NCBI GenBank assembly: GCA_947457285.1
Contig: CANGVZ010000142.1
Coordinates: forward strand, 1 to 6,074
Length of the DNA stretch: 6,074 nucleotides
Direction: 5' to 3'
Origin: Flavobacteriales bacterium
GTDB taxonomy: Bacteria; Bacteroidota; Bacteroidia; Flavobacteriales_D; Sanyastnellaceae
Part shown: positions 5,672-6,074 of the stretch, piece after piece
Layout: every line of letters begins with the position of its first letter
Position numbering within the stretch: the stretch's first letter is position 1
Made by a program: the position numbers and the translations under genes
The notes under the pieces: model-generated
What the model was told of the DNA's origin: nothing
The model's input: the letters and a program-made list of their open reading frames with translations, nothing else
Database searches by the model: none

Positions 5672-6074
5672 TTGACATTTCGAGATTTAGAATTATCGGC
5701 TGAACTGCTTGAGGGCATTGAGAGCATGAACTTCACCAAGCCGACACCTATTCAGGCTGAAAGTATTCCCCAGATTTTACAAGGTAAAGATGTAATAGGA
5801 ATTGCACAGACGGGCACTGGTAAAACAGCAGCATTTGTGCTACCCGTTATTGATAAGATTATAAAAACGAGAGATCAACATACTGGCACAAGAGCTCTGA
5901 TCATTGTGCCTACCAGAGAGTTGGCATTGCAGATCGATCAAGCGGTAGAGGCTTATTCCTATTTTACAGGTGTGAGTAGCGTGGCCATCTATGGCGGTGG
6001 TGACGGTAATGACTTTAACAATGAGAAGCGCGCCATCACCAGTGGTGTTGAAATCATCGTAGCTACCCCTGGGC
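5672..6074 (+). CDS. DEAD-box ATP-dependent RNA helicase, N-terminal part (3' end outside window)
   Basis: An open frame of 134 codons running off the right edge. It encodes the first RecA-like domain of a DEAD-box RNA helicase, a cytosolic ATP-dependent RNA remodelling enzyme of the RhlE/CsdA type used in ribosome assembly, RNA decay or cold adaptation. Visible motifs are the Q motif with its upstream aromatic (F21, KPTPIQ 23-28), motif I AQTGTGKT (45-52), motif Ia PTRELALQ (80-87), the GG region YGGGDG (107-112) and motif Ib ATPG (131-134). The DEAD and SAT motifs lie beyond the window. An in-frame TAA at 5666-5668 leaves TTG 5672 as the only usual start giving the full Q-motif region (TFRDLELS); the next ATG (5726) would cut into it. 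The paralogue type cannot be decided without the C-terminus. Confidence 0.93.
   Translation, partial: MTFRDLELSAELLEGIESMNFTKPTPIQAESIPQILQGKDVIGIAQTGTGKTAAFVLPVIDKIIKTRDQHTGTRALIIVPTRELALQIDQAVEAYSYFTGVSSVAIYGGGDGNDFNNEKRAITSGVEIIVATPG

Noticed and set aside
1..6074. tRNA, rRNA, insertion sequence, prophage or riboswitch
   Set aside because: No cloverleaf, rRNA-like segment, transposase, terminal inverted repeat or recognisable aptamer was seen; almost all of the window is explained by the listed genes.

Overview
The window reads as chromosomal DNA from a member of the Bacteroidota. The evidence is a prfC-type release factor 3 tail, a DEAD-box helicase with the Bacteroidota-like YGGGDG segment, exported proteins whose signal peptides end in A|Q, little use of Shine-Dalgarno sites, TTG starts, and TAnnTTTG-like promoter boxes. 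This placement rests on motif recognition, not on a database search. Most genes are ordinary housekeeping genes. I see no phage, transposon, CRISPR, defence or biosynthetic system.

Layout. (1) Positions 1-300 (+) hold the last 99 codons of prfC, peptide chain release factor 3. (2) Positions 301-547 form a gene-free convergent gap filled mostly by three adjacent short-period tandem arrays: a degenerate 7-8 bp GAGSKAC-type array, an ATTCACC heptamer array, and a YGAATTN heptamer array. (3) Positions 548-1447 (-) hold a secreted alpha/beta-hydrolase (putative esterase) gene. It is interrupted by one in-frame TAA, and its 3' end and stop codon lie inside the last array. (4) A 71-bp divergent promoter region separates it from mazG (1519-2292, +), a nucleoside triphosphate pyrophosphohydrolase. 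A 140-aa protein of unknown function follows (2326-2748, +), and a strong hairpin terminator ends the pair. (5) On the minus strand, a small exported beta-rich, probably outer-membrane protein (4858-5589) overlaps ligA (2808-4880), the NAD-dependent DNA ligase. (6) A divergent region with a perfect inverted repeat leads to the 5' part of a DEAD-box RNA helicase (5672 to the window end, +).

How the genes fit together. MazG (nucleotide-pool cleansing) and LigA (replication and repair) act in genome maintenance. PrfC and the DEAD-box helicase act in translation and RNA metabolism. They lie in separate transcription units, so the proximity probably has no deeper meaning. The points most worth a second look are the single nonsense codon in an otherwise intact esterase, the composite repeat block that supplies the end of that gene, and the face-to-face promoter palindrome between the esterase gene and mazG.
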